A stretch of 64,000 nt of DNA, taken from assembly GCF_018918285.1 (NCBI RefSeq), contig NZ_JAHLQF010000001.1, forward strand, positions 248,001 through 312,000, in the 5' to 3' direction. The stretch is from Clostridium mobile. Its GTDB lineage: Bacteria; Bacillota; Clostridia; Clostridiales; Clostridiaceae. Shown here in pieces: positions 56,104-64,000 of the stretch (positions within the stretch are counted from its first letter, which is position 1; each line of letters opens with the position of its first letter). The notes below the pieces were generated by a model, which was given only the letters and a program-made list of their open reading frames with translations, did no database searches and was not told where the DNA came from. A program made the translations under genes and the position numbers.

Positions 56104-56868
56104 ATGGGGGTAGGTTACTTATTTGGATGTTTATTAAGTTTGCTTTTATGGAAAATTGATAGACAGCATATATTTTATAAGCTAAATTTAAAAATCAAAA
56201 AAATGCTAAAGAAGGATTTTTTACTTACAATATTTTACTTACTATTCTTTGTATTGCTTTATTTTTTATATAAAGAAAATAATAACGAAGTTTTAAACTT
56301 TATAACTAGTTTTATAGTAATCGATATAAGTAATACAGAGAGAAAAAATCTTAAAAAGAGAGATAAGGTACATTTTTATGACTCAATTTCCCTTATATCT
56401 CGTTCCATTGTTTGTGGTTTTATAGCTCCAATTATATATATATTAGTATTTAATAATTATATAGCTCTAATATATACCTTGATCTATAACATAAGCTTAC
56501 AAAATAACATTGTTTTATTTAATTTTTTATTTAATTTAATTACTATAATTCCTTCTTTTTTTGTTCAAGTTGTTCTATATATAATTTACATCTGCAGAAA
56601 TAAAAAATTCTCCATAGACTTTAAAGGAGATTACTTAATTAATTTTTTTATGAAGCCCCTGCTAAATGTAGATATTTTAGCCGCTTATATAGAATCTGTT
56701 AATTTCTATTATTACTTTAACGATGACAATACAGACTATATAAAAAGCTATGGTGAATACACCAATAAAATAGATGATATTTGCATTAAAGACTATTTAA
56801 GCATAGCTTATAGCATTTGTATGATTTGTTTTGTGGCTTTTTTTATAACAATACGTAAATTTAGCTAG
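56104..56868 (+). CDS. Polytopic membrane protein of unknown function
   Basis: A 254-residue protein with about six hydrophobic segments. Notable are the N-terminal GVGYLFGCLLSLLLW, a charged loop with ERKNLKKRDKVHFYDS and a Tyr-rich segment near FYYYFNDDNTDYIKS. GGAGGGATGAAAAA precedes the ATG. I do not recognise the family. It is the last intact gene before the insertion-sequence remnants. Confidence 0.7.
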   Translation: MGVGYLFGCLLSLLLWKIDRQHIFYKLNLKIKKMLKKDFLLTIFYLLFFVLLYFLYKENNNEVLNFITSFIVIDISNTERKNLKKRDKVHFYDSISLISRSIVCGFIAPIIYILVFNNYIALIYTLIYNISLQNNIVLFNFLFNLITIIPSFFVQVVLYIIYICRNKKFSIDFKGDYLINFFMKPLLNVDILAAYIESVNFYYYFNDDNTDYIKSYGEYTNKIDDICIKDYLSIAYSICMICFVAFFITIRKFS

Positions 56869-56898
56869 TTAAGAGTGAAGAGCAAATAAAAAGAATTG

Positions 56899-57046
56899 GG
56901 TGTTTATAAAAGTCTGTGTAAACCTTAAATTGGATATACTATATAAAAATATCCAAAGGAGGTCATAGACTTTTATTATGTTAAAGAAAGAATTATTTGC
57001 TAGTACTCTACAGGAAATGTTAGAAGCAGACTTGGATGAATATCAT
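56899..57046 (+). pseudogene. IS256-family left end, copy A (truncated)
   Basis: About 70 bases of IS256-type terminal region and a transposase start (LKKELF) match the element at 60566 closely. Here the internal segment between two AAAGAATT repeats is missing, and the sequence stops at an IS3 fragment. The inverted left half of the terminal hairpin has decayed. It cannot make a transposase. Confidence 0.8.
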
Positions 57047-57146
57047 ATTTTTTACCAACTAATACGTTACTACCAACTTCTAATGCTTATTTAACATATG
57101 CAACTCTTTCTTCCTCTGTAAACTTACGAGTAAATCTTTTAGACAT
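57041..57146 (-). pseudogene. IS3-family orfA 5' fragment
   Basis: Begins MSKRFTRKFTEEERVAYVK followed by a stop, then ALEVGSN; this is the N-terminus of an IS3 helix-turn-helix OrfA. GGAGGG precedes the ATG at 57146. It abuts IS256 copy A, so one element inserted into or recombined with the other. Confidence 0.7.
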
Positions 57147-57284
57147 AAATATAGACCCTCCTAACTCTTAATTTTATTTTATAATTCTAGAATTAATATG
57201 TCCATTCTAACTAGGGGCCTATAAGTTCTTCATTTTAACTTTTAACTCTTAACTCTTTTCAGTCAAACATGTACAACATTTTAA

Positions 57285-58300
57285 TGGTATTTTTCTAAAA
57301 TAAATTAAGAATTTCTAGATTTTGCTCAAATGCATAGGACACATTAGGTGCCATTTTCATAAGATCCCACTGATAGTGTTCCATTATAATATTTCATAGA
57401 TTCATCAATCACAGATTTGAATTGAGCAAATGTCTCACATCGATTAGGATTCAGTTCATTCTTCATATGTTCAAAAAAAGATTCCTGAGAAGCATTATTC
57501 CAGCAATTGCCTTTTCCACACATTGATTGAATAAATCCTTTTGATTTTATTAATTTTTGAAATTTTCTACTTGTATAATGAACACCTTGACCTGAATGTA
57601 AGTAAACATCTTTTGAGATGATATAGGCTTAATTAGCTATTAAAAGATGTATCGTATCCGTTACAATGGATAATTCAAGTGATTCACTTAGTACATAAGA
57701 CGGTATTTGACCTGTGCATCCATCCTTAATATTAGATAGATATGCAAACTTACTAGAATCATAATATATATAAGTAATATCTGTTAATAATACTTTGCCT
57801 GGTTTTCCTACAGAAAACTCTCGATTTACTTTGTTGCCTACGGCATAGTTTTATATTGAAATGCCTTTAGTATAAGTTCAAAATGCTGTTTGTCTTGATT
57901 TTCCTTTTGAATTCGATACTGTTCTCTTTGTATCCATGAATAATATCCTGAACGAGATATACTAGCCATTTCACACATATATTGTATATTCAAATAGCAT
58001 GTCTTTTTTTGTCATTATCCTAATTATTTTCTATTTTTCTTCTGGTTTGATTTTAAATGTGACATCACCTGCCTTTCCAATCCTCGTAGTTCCCGCAGAA
58101 ATGAATTTTATTGTTTTAGGTACTCATTTTGTTGCTTCAAACATATCAACTCTTCTTCTACAGTTTTTGAAACCCTAGTTCTATCAGAATTCCCTTTTCG
58201 TATATCTCTAACACCTTCTAAACGATTTACTTTTGAACGCCACCTTTCACTAGTTTCTCTTAACTTTGTGTCTACTTTATTGTACCATGTCCAAAGACAT
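57285..58300 (-). pseudogene. IS3/IS150-type transposase remnant
   Basis: Reading the minus strand gives pieces of OrfA (WRSKVNRLEGVRDIRKGN) and OrfB (MASISRSGYYSWIQREQYR, DITYIYYDSSKFAYLS and QSMCGKGNCWNNASQESFF). There are many in-frame stops, a large internal deletion and loss of a catalytic Asp (SGQGVHYTS). A likely terminal repeat with GTAAGATAGACACAGAAG lies near 58305-58335. The whole stretch 56870-58544 holds no intact gene. Confidence 0.85.
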
Positions 58301-58489
58301 CTTCTCTTCTGTGTCTATCTTACAGGGCACAGTTTACCTCTTATGTTTTTGCCAAATATTATTTGTTATAAGTTTATTTACAGCCATATGGTATTAATTT
58401 TCCTTCAAATATATCAGTCAAATTTCGCGTTTTTATAGTCATTTATTTAATAAAATAATAATATATAATAAAATAAATGGAAATTTATA

Positions 58490-58517
58490 TTGACATTTGT
58501 AAAAAATAGTTTAAAAT
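58490..58517 (+). promoter_or_regulatory. Sigma-A promoter of the repeat-protein gene
   Basis: TTGACA (58490-58495) and TAAAAT (58512-58517) are 16 bases apart, 28 bases before the ATG. It follows the IS3 remnant and was not brought by its open frames. Confidence 0.7.
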
Positions 58518-58544
58518 TTAAATAAAGGATGAGGAGGGTTTTAT

Positions 58545-60473
58545 ATGAAATATTTATCAAAAAAAGCTATGAATCTATTTTTAATTATAGTATTATTTAT
58601 AACTTTTATGTTCACAAAAGAGGTGAAAGCTTATTATAATGAGCCGAAGTTGAGCTTTAAAATTAATGCAATAGGTGATGCACAAAGAGAGTACGCTTTT
58701 AAGACGGAGATACTTACTTATCATATTAACAATATGCAAAAAGCTGAATTTTCAGGTCGTACATATGATGTAAATACTAAAGAAATTGTAATTGAAACTA
58801 ATCATATTAATTTTATTGACCATTCAACTATACATGTAGATGGTAAATTTGTAGGTACGAGTGATGATGTTTTACTTGATATTAAACAAATAGGTAATAA
58901 TTATTATCAAACCTTTGCTATTAAATATTTAACTCCAGGTAAACATCGTATTGAAGTGAGATCAGTACCAATTGGTACTACTGATCTTAAAATAGATTTC
59001 TGCTATGTAAATATCCCAGTATTTGAAGATGAAATGATACAAAAATCTATTGAGAATATAAATGCTGGAAATGGAAATATGAATGATTATGAAATAGTTG
59101 GAGTAAATCCTTTAACTATTCCTGATTTGAAACTATTGAATGATAAGGTTAAAGATAAATATCTAGTTGCAAAAAATGTTCAAGATATTATAAACAAAAT
59201 AATAAACGAAATGAATGTAAATGATACGTTTATGAAAATAAATTCAGGAATAGCAACTTTAGATGATTATAAAATGATAGGAATAAAAGATATAAAAGCA
59301 AGTGACGTGAAAAAACTAAATGCAGCTATAAGAATGGAAATAAGTGTGAAAAAGGTTGATTTGACAGAAGATGAAATAAAATTAATTATAGAAGAATTAC
59401 CGCAGAAAATAGAAAATTCATTTGATGTAATAAATTCAGGAACAGCAGTTTTAGATAATTATGAATTAATAGGGTTAACTGGTGTAACTGATGTTAATTT
59501 GGTTGATGTTAACGAAGCATTAAAAGGTAAAAATCATAGAACATTAAAGGACGTAAAGCCAGATGCAAATACAGTAATAGATTCACTAAGAATAATAAAT
59601 TCAGGAACATTAGTGACTAGTTCTTATAAAAAATTAGGAATAAATACTGTAGCAGAAGATAATGCTAAAGCAGTAAGGGAAGCTATAAAGATTGCAAAAG
59701 ATGAAAAGAAATCTAATTTAACAAAAGCTGAAATTAATCAAGTAATAGATAGCGTTTTGAAAAAAATAGAAAACTCATTTAATGCAATAAATTTAGGAAC
59801 AGCAACTTTAAATGATTATGAATTAATAGGGTTAACTGGTGTAACTGATGTTAATTTGGTTGATGTTAACGAAGCATTAAAAGGTAAAAATTATAGAACA
59901 TTAAAGGACGTAAAGCCAGATGCAAATACAGTAATAGATTCACTAAGAATAATAAATTCAGGAACATTAGTGACTAGTTCTTATAAAAAATTAGGAATAA
60001 ATACTGTAGCAGAAGATAATGCTAAAGCAGTAAGGGAAGCTATAAAGATTGCAAAAGATGAAAAGAAATCTAATTTAACAAAAGCTGAAATTAATCAAGT
60101 AATAGATAGCGTTTTGAAAAAAATAGAAAACTCATTTAATGCAATAAATTTAGGAACAGCAACTTTAGATGATTATGAATTAATAGGGTTAACTGGTGTG
60201 ACCGATATTAATTTAGTTGATGTTAATGAGGCTTTAAAAGGTAAAAATCACACAACATTAAGCAAAGTAAAGTCAGATGCAAATACAATAATAGATTCAC
60301 TTAAAAGAATAAATGCAGGAACAACGACTCTTAGTTACTATAAAAAATTAGGGATAAATACTGTACAATCAAGTAATGCTAAAGCAGTAAGAGAAGCTAT
60401 AAAAGCTGCAAGAAATATAAAAAAGGATGACTTAACAAAAGCTGAAATTAATCAAGTAATAAATAATCTTTAA
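58545..60473 (+). CDS. Secreted tandem-repeat protein
   Basis: A 642-residue exported protein. A signal peptide (about 1-29, ending KEVKA) precedes a beta-rich domain (about 30-165). Eight tandem repeats of about 57-60 residues follow, each starting INxGT and containing the pattern DYxxIGI then VNxAI. Repeats 3-4 and 5-6 form nearly identical 119-residue units. No LPXTG, S-layer or choline-binding motif is seen. GAGGAGGGTTTTAT precedes the ATG. Dead IS elements flank it on both sides. The repeat plan recalls surface or adhesin proteins; function is unknown. Confidence 0.85.
   Translation: MKYLSKKAMNLFLIIVLFITFMFTKEVKAYYNEPKLSFKINAIGDAQREYAFKTEILTYHINNMQKAEFSGRTYDVNTKEIVIETNHINFIDHSTIHVDGKFVGTSDDVLLDIKQIGNNYYQTFAIKYLTPGKHRIEVRSVPIGTTDLKIDFCYVNIPVFEDEMIQKSIENINAGNGNMNDYEIVGVNPLTIPDLKLLNDKVKDKYLVAKNVQDIINKIINEMNVNDTFMKINSGIATLDDYKMIGIKDIKASDVKKLNAAIRMEISVKKVDLTEDEIKLIIEELPQKIENSFDVINSGTAVLDNYELIGLTGVTDVNLVDVNEALKGKNHRTLKDVKPDANTVIDSLRIINSGTLVTSSYKKLGINTVAEDNAKAVREAIKIAKDEKKSNLTKAEINQVIDSVLKKIENSFNAINLGTATLNDYELIGLTGVTDVNLVDVNEALKGKNYRTLKDVKPDANTVIDSLRIINSGTLVTSSYKKLGINTVAEDNAKAVREAIKIAKDEKKSNLTKAEINQVIDSVLKKIENSFNAINLGTATLDDYELIGLTGVTDINLVDVNEALKGKNHTTLSKVKSDANTIIDSLKRINAGTTTLSYYKKLGINTVQSSNAKAVREAIKAARNIKKDDLTKAEINQVINNL
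59412..60473 (+). repeat. 357-bp tandem DNA repeat, three units
   Basis: Units begin at 59412, 59769 and 60126 with an exact 357-base step, so 119 codons. Units 1 and 2 differ only at scattered bases in the first third. Unit 3 is alike for its first 90 bases and then diverges. This points to a recent in-frame duplication. Confidence 0.92.
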
Positions 60474-60565
60474 AATAAAAATGATAATTAAATTTGCTAG
60501 ATTATAGCTTGAGAAAATATAAAATATCAATAAAAAAGATTATAGAATTTTATATATTTTAAGAC

Positions 60566-61075
60566 GGCGTTTATAAAAGTCTGTGACCTCCTTTGGATAT
60601 ACTATATAAAAATATCCAAAGGAGGTCACAGACTTTTATTATGTTAAAGAAAGAATTCTTAAGAGAATTTATCAGAGAAAATAACTTAACAAATGCGAGG
60701 GATTTACGACAAGCTCTTAAAGAATTGTCTGCTACTACTCTACAGGAAATATTAGAAACAGAGTTAGATGATCATTTGGGTTATTTTAAATATGACTACA
60801 AAAATAAAAGGACTAAAAATAGTAGGAATGGCAGTTCTCCTAAGAAAATAATTTCTGATTTTGGAGAAATAGATTTAGTAATTCCTAGAGATAGATTGGA
60901 AGCACAGAAAAGAATTTTGTAGTGATCTTAAATAGTGTATTTGGCTTCAACTGAAGAAACAGCTCTAATGGAATTAGAGAACTTAAAAGCTAAATGGAAT
61001 GACTTATATTCCATAGCCATAAATTCGTTGGTAAATAACTAGGAAAACTTATCAACTTATTTTAGATATCCACTT
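60566..61075 (+). pseudogene. IS256-family element, copy B (internally deleted)
   Basis: The left terminus and the first 90 residues of an IS256 transposase (LKKEFLREFIRENNLTN and TELDDHLGYFKYDYKNKR) are intact from ATG 60641. The frame then joins, out of phase, the C-terminal part (STEETALMELENLKAKWND and ENLSTYFRYPL). A stop lies at 60920, and two Trp codons have become Leu and stop. The central DDE catalytic part is missing. The right end is not found. Confidence 0.88.
60574..60638 (+). repeat. 27-bp perfect hairpin at the IS256 left end
   Basis: Arms 60574-60600 and 60612-60638 are perfect complements with an 11-base loop. The right arm contains AAAGGAGG, the transposase ribosome site, and the ATG follows three bases later. 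Confidence 0.92.
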
Positions 61076-61149
61076 GTCCATATCGGCACCCTACGGGCAA
61101 GCCAAAGGCTTTTTAATATCTGATGTATAAAATTTGAAAATAAGTATAA

Positions 61150-61184
61150 AATAGGGTTGTAGCTAAATAAGCTACAACCCTATT
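61150..61184. terminator. Terminator of the flagellar operon end
   Basis: A 15-bp perfect stem, AATAGGGTTGTAGCT with its complement, and a five-base loop, T-rich on the minus side. It lies 3' of the rod-protein gene. The gap 61076-61315 shows nothing else. Confidence 0.85.
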
Positions 61185-61315
61185 AATAAATAAATATAGT
61201 ATATCCAAAGTTATAAAATAATGAGCTTTACACAAATTTATTTACAGACTCGAAGAATTTCATCCATAACTCTTCACTTTTAACTAATTATCCATTCTCA
61301 ATTCTCAATTAAAAA

Positions 61316-62116
61316 TTATCTTCCTCTTAAATTATTAACCATTCCCCACATTTCATCTGCAGCTTTAATTGTTCTTGAACCAAATTCAAATGCCCTTTGA
61401 GCTAATATCATTTCCGTCATTTCTTTACCAGCATCTACATTAGATCCCTCTACAAATCCTTGAAGTATGTTAGAATCTGAAATTACCGGATTAACCCCTT
61501 CTTTTGCCATATAAAGGTTATCTCCAACGGATAAAAAAGCATCATCTCCAATAGCATTATATACATTTACTCTTCCCACTTCTCTTAATCCTTCTCCAGT
61601 GGTTAAATCTTTAGTTTTAACATATAAAGAACCATCTTCCTTAATAACAAAGTTATCTTTTGTAAATTTGATTGGTTCATCACTTTCATAATCTTCTTCA
61701 TATAATTCTACGGAAAGTTTGTTGCCATTTTTATCTATAATATCTCCATTGGTATCTACATTAAAGCTTCCTGATCTTATATATCTATATTCATTTTGAG
61801 GGTTCAACACTCTAAAATATCCTTCTCCATCTATAGCTAAATCTGTTTTTGCATTGGTCTGTAATAAATTACCCTGCTTTGTATCCCTTATCCAATTAGA
61901 GGTTCTCACTCCTGTACCATTAGTTAAATTTTTATTCTCTCCCCCATTTACAGGATACCCTCTCCTGTCTAATGTTTCGGACATAAGATCTTTAAAAGTT
62001 ACATCCATTCTCTTATAACCTTCAGTATTTACATTAGATAAATTATTTGATATGGAGTCTAATTTATCCTGTTGAGCTGTCATTGCACTTCTACCATTCC
62101 AAAGTATTCTAAGCAT
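61316..62116 (-). CDS. Flagellar rod/hook-basal body protein, FlgG-type
   Basis: A 266-residue axial protein of the FlgG/FlgF family. It has the N-terminal rod motif DSISNNLSNVNTEGYKR, a central DLAIDGEGYFRV, and the C-terminal helix EGSNVDAGKEMTEMILAQRAFE. It builds the rod of the flagellar basal body. It matches the FlhP/FlhO pair of Bacillus, so calling it flgG is not certain. Confidence 0.9.
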   Translation of the reverse strand: MLRILWNGRSAMTAQQDKLDSISNNLSNVNTEGYKRMDVTFKDLMSETLDRRGYPVNGGENKNLTNGTGVRTSNWIRDTKQGNLLQTNAKTDLAIDGEGYFRVLNPQNEYRYIRSGSFNVDTNGDIIDKNGNKLSVELYEEDYESDEPIKFTKDNFVIKEDGSLYVKTKDLTTGEGLREVGRVNVYNAIGDDAFLSVGDNLYMAKEGVNPVISDSNILQGFVEGSNVDAGKEMTEMILAQRAFEFGSRTIKAADEMWGMVNNLRGR

Positions 62117-62138
62117 TTATACCACCCTTACAATCAAA

Positions 62139-62942
62139 TTATCTTATTGAACCTAATTCGTTTACTGCTTTACCTAAAGTTTCATCTAGTGATTGAATTA
62201 CCTTTTGATTAGTTTCAAAATTTCTCATTACTGTCATCATTTCTACCATTTCTTTTATAACATTAACATTTGATTTCTCTAGATTATATTGTTTTATAGC
62301 AGTATTATTAGTTTCTCTTGCATTCTCTCCTGTATAAAGGTTGTCCCCAACCTTTTGTAATGATTTGTAATCTTCATTTACATTATTTTCTTGGCCAAAA
62401 TCACAAGTGTAGAACCTATATGATGGTGATCCATCTACGTTTAATTTTCCTTCTCCATCTAATGCTAAATTATTGCTATTTACCCTTATTGGCTCAATTT
62501 GTTCTGTTTCTAAATTAATACCTAAAATATTGTCTCCACTACTATTCACTAAGTATCCTCTGCTATTTATATGAAAAGAACCATCTCTAGTATAGTATCT
62601 ATTATTACCAATTCCATCATTTCTTTGAACAGTAAAAAATCCTCTACCTTCTATAGCAAAATCCGTAGCTTTATCAGTTTTTTCAAAGGAACCTTGAGTA
62701 AAATTGGTGTTTACATCATCAATTTTACTTCCTAAACTAATCTCTCCTAAATCTTGTCTGTAATTTTTTCCATTGACTACTTTGTCATAGTTATATAAAA
62801 GCACCCTATCAAATTCCTTAACAGATAATTCTTCTCCTTTAAATCCAACAGTATTAACATTTGATAAATTATTAGTGATTACATTCTGTTTTCCTTCCTG
62901 TGTTATCATACCTGAAACAGCTGTATAAATACCTCTTATCAT
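62139..62942 (-). CDS. Flagellar rod/hook-basal body protein, FlgF-type
   Basis: A 267-residue paralogue of the next gene with ITNNLSNVNTVGFKG, TDFAIEGRGFFTV and the C-terminal EKSNVNVIKEMVEMMTVMRNFE. The ATG overlaps the stop of the 62-residue gene before it (ATGA), so translation is coupled. It probably forms the proximal rod with the FlgG-type protein. Confidence 0.9.
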   Translation of the reverse strand: MIRGIYTAVSGMITQEGKQNVITNNLSNVNTVGFKGEELSVKEFDRVLLYNYDKVVNGKNYRQDLGEISLGSKIDDVNTNFTQGSFEKTDKATDFAIEGRGFFTVQRNDGIGNNRYYTRDGSFHINSRGYLVNSSGDNILGINLETEQIEPIRVNSNNLALDGEGKLNVDGSPSYRFYTCDFGQENNVNEDYKSLQKVGDNLYTGENARETNNTAIKQYNLEKSNVNVIKEMVEMMTVMRNFETNQKVIQSLDETLGKAVNELGSIR

Positions 62943-63127
62943 TTGCTCACTTCCTTATCTATTATTACTTTCATTTCATGAGGATATTCCATTCCCATAG
63001 AACGGGCTCTCTTCTCAATTTCATATGGACTTAACTGATAGTTTATTTTTACTCCTGCCATAAGCATTGTAGTAAATACTATTCCAATACCTAAACCTAA
63101 GAGAAGTTTTTTATCACTTAAGAAATA
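62939..63127 (-). CDS. 62-residue membrane protein with apparent AUU start
   Basis: The frame encodes (M)SLSDKKLLLGLGIGIVFTT, one membrane helix, then a conserved-looking tail SPYEIEKRARSMGMEYPHEM. It ends as ATGA on the rod gene. An in-frame TAA lies two codons before the start, and no ATG, GTG or TTG occurs before the helix. AAAGGAG lies exactly seven bases before an ATT at 63127. The next ATG (in TTMLMAG) would split the helix. A small flagellar-operon membrane protein is likely; function unknown. Confidence 0.78.
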   Translation of the reverse strand, partial: YFLSDKKLLLGLGIGIVFTTMLMAGVKINYQLSPYEIEKRARSMGMEYPHEMKVIIDKEVSK

Positions 63128-63134
63128 TATTAAC

Positions 63135-63141
63135 TCCTTTA
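63135..63141 (-). promoter_or_regulatory. Ribosome site that fixes the AUU start at 63127
   Basis: AAAGGAG on the minus strand, seven bases before ATT, and overlapping the stop codon of the upstream gene. Confidence 0.75.
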
Positions 63142-63606
63142 TTTTAAATATAATTCTTTTATTAATAATAATTCCCCCTTGCCTATCTGGAGATGTTGTG
63201 CTACTTGGTCTAAGTCCATTCCTTTATCTATTAACTGCTTTACTTCATCTATTTTAACATTATTCTTCTCTTCGACCTTATTTTCCTCTATTTTCTCTTC
63301 TATTTTTTTTTCTGATCTTTCTTTTAGTTTTTCTTCATTTTTATCCTCTATTAATTTCTCTTCTTCTAGGTCTTCAATCTTTATACTCTTGCAGTTTATG
63401 CTTTCTTTTAAATCCTCTATTTCCATTTGAAGCTGTAATATAGTTTCTGCCATTTCCTTTCTTAAGTTGAGAATTTCAATTGAATAGTCATTAATATTTT
63501 CTTCTGCATTATCCATAGCCTTAGAAAAAGATTTCTTTTCTTTTTTTATGGCAATTACATTTATAGTTATTAAAAACAAACCAATAATTAATAGAAATAT
63601 TGTCAT
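63139..63606 (-). CDS. Membrane-anchored coiled-coil protein of the flagellar operon
   Basis: A 155-residue protein. One N-terminal membrane helix (about 2-19) is followed by a long Glu/Lys coiled coil (about 25-115). The C-terminal short helix-turn-helix-like end reads GMDLDQVAQHLQIGKGELLLI. The layout matches DUF6115-type proteins found after fliA in clostridia. The ATG has AAGGTGATAGT before it. Its role in flagellar regulation is unproven. Confidence 0.8.
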   Translation of the reverse strand: MTIFLLIIGLFLITINVIAIKKEKKSFSKAMDNAEENINDYSIEILNLRKEMAETILQLQMEIEDLKESINCKSIKIEDLEEEKLIEDKNEEKLKERSEKKIEEKIEENKVEEKNNVKIDEVKQLIDKGMDLDQVAQHLQIGKGELLLIKELYLK

Positions 63607-63620
63607 ACTATCACCTTATA

Positions 63621-64000
63621 TTAATTTTCTATATTATACTTCAATCGTTTTAGTTCCCCTCTTAGATTTATTATAGCTCTACTATGAAGTTGGCAAACCC
63701 TTGATTCTGAGACACTTAAAATCTTTCCTATCTCTTTTAATGTTAATTTTTCATAATAGTAAAGAGACAGCACAGTCTTATCTTTTTCTTTTAAGTTCTC
63801 TAATGCCCTTTGTAAATATTCCAACATTTCTTTTTCCTCTAAATCTTTTTCAGGGCATGGACTTTTTTCATCCACAATAGTTCCTATTAATGGGATATCA
63901 TCTTCTTCTGAAAATATTAAATCCTCTAAAGAAACTATGGATATATAGTTTATGTAATTTTCAATTTGAGATACTTCTTCCACTGTCATACCTAATTCTT
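63621..64000 (-). CDS. fliA: Flagellar sigma factor SigD/FliA, C-terminal part (cut by window edge)
   Basis: The C-terminal 126 or so residues of a sigma-28-type factor. Region 4 is clear: ALENLKEKDKTVLSLYYYEK then the helix-turn-helix LTLKEIGKILSVSESRVCQL. The frame is open through base 64000, so the gene starts outside the window. An internal ATG at 63989 is not the real start. It heads the small-protein and rod-protein genes downstream, as in Bacillus and Clostridium flagellar operons. Confidence 0.88.
   Translation of the reverse strand, partial: ELGMTVEEVSQIENYINYISIVSLEDLIFSEEDDIPLIGTIVDEKSPCPEKDLEEKEMLEYLQRALENLKEKDKTVLSLYYYEKLTLKEIGKILSVSESRVCQLHSRAIINLRGELKRLKYNIEN

Noticed and set aside
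59412-60473. Regular repeats as a possible CRISPR array
   Set aside because: The unit is 357 bases, in frame and coding, with no short repeat-spacer pattern. No CRISPR array or cas gene is seen in the window.
56899-61075. Active composite transposon with the repeat protein as cargo
   Set aside because: Both IS256 copies are deleted, face the same way and lack right ends, so current mobility is not supported.
1-64000. tRNA or rRNA genes
   Set aside because: I saw no clover-leaf with a GTTCGA-type loop and no rRNA-like conserved stretch; a tRNAscan run would settle it.

Overview
The window comes from a low-GC, spore-forming, flagellated Firmicute and reads as Clostridium sensu stricto. The evidence is very AT-rich DNA, the spoIIIA sporulation operon, spoVD inside the division and cell-wall cluster, a comG-type pseudopilus operon, SigD-type flagellar genes, family II CBS-DRTGG pyrophosphatase and many small clostridial proteins. 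Nearly all genes lie on the minus strand, so the operons read from high to low coordinates. The species cannot be fixed from the sequence alone.

Layout from low to high coordinate. (1) 1-3107: spoIIIAA-AE (AE cut by the window edge) and a small zinc-ribbon protein. (2) 3192-5957: efp, an M24 aminopeptidase, aroQ and aroK. (3) 6129-10087: comGA, comGB and four pseudopilins. (4) 10302-14066: a lipoprotein and dapF, divergent from rqcH. (5) 14108-19423: xth, a 43-residue membrane protein, uraA and pyrR behind a PyrR attenuator, rluD, lspA and a TraR/DksA-type protein. (6) 19488-23375: aroA, aroF, mtnN and aroB. With aroQ and aroK this gives DAHP synthase and four later shikimate-pathway steps in two clusters. 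(7) 23438-38226: a division and wall block: divIVA, ylmH, yggT, sepF, yggS, two DUF881 genes around sbp, ftsQ, ftsW, mraY, murF, murE, spoVD, ftsL, rsmH and mraZ. It has a MraZ operator, but no murD, murG, ftsA or ftsZ. (8) 38429-55792: mixed functions, including two DegT aminotransferases, a MerR-methyltransferase fusion, a degenerate GGDEF protein, ychF, a P-loop ATPase, a PadR/HAAS-SEDS pair, a Lon-like protease with eroded ATPase motifs, deoC, a Ca-type P-ATPase and a pyrophosphatase. (9) 55869-61184: an accessory island with two small genes, dead IS256 and IS3 elements, and a secreted tandem-repeat protein. (10) 61316-64000: two rod/hook proteins, two small flagellar-operon proteins and the C-terminus of the flagellar sigma factor.

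The most notable points are these. Three genes (aroK, comGB and a 62-residue flagellar-operon gene) have no ATG, GTG or TTG at their true 5' end, but have a well-placed Shine-Dalgarno followed by AUU or AUA. A SEDS-family protein fused to a HAAS domain has lost the catalytic Asp and sits under a PadR repressor with a 38-bp palindromic operator. A Lon-type protease keeps its Ser/Lys dyad but has lost both Walker motifs. A small structured repeat occurs twice. A young 357-bp tandem duplication lies in a secreted protein between two IS256 remnants. One of these remnants hides its Shine-Dalgarno in a perfect 27-bp hairpin. No clearly new multi-gene system is proven; the PadR/HAAS-SEDS pair and the secreted repeat protein are the best candidates.
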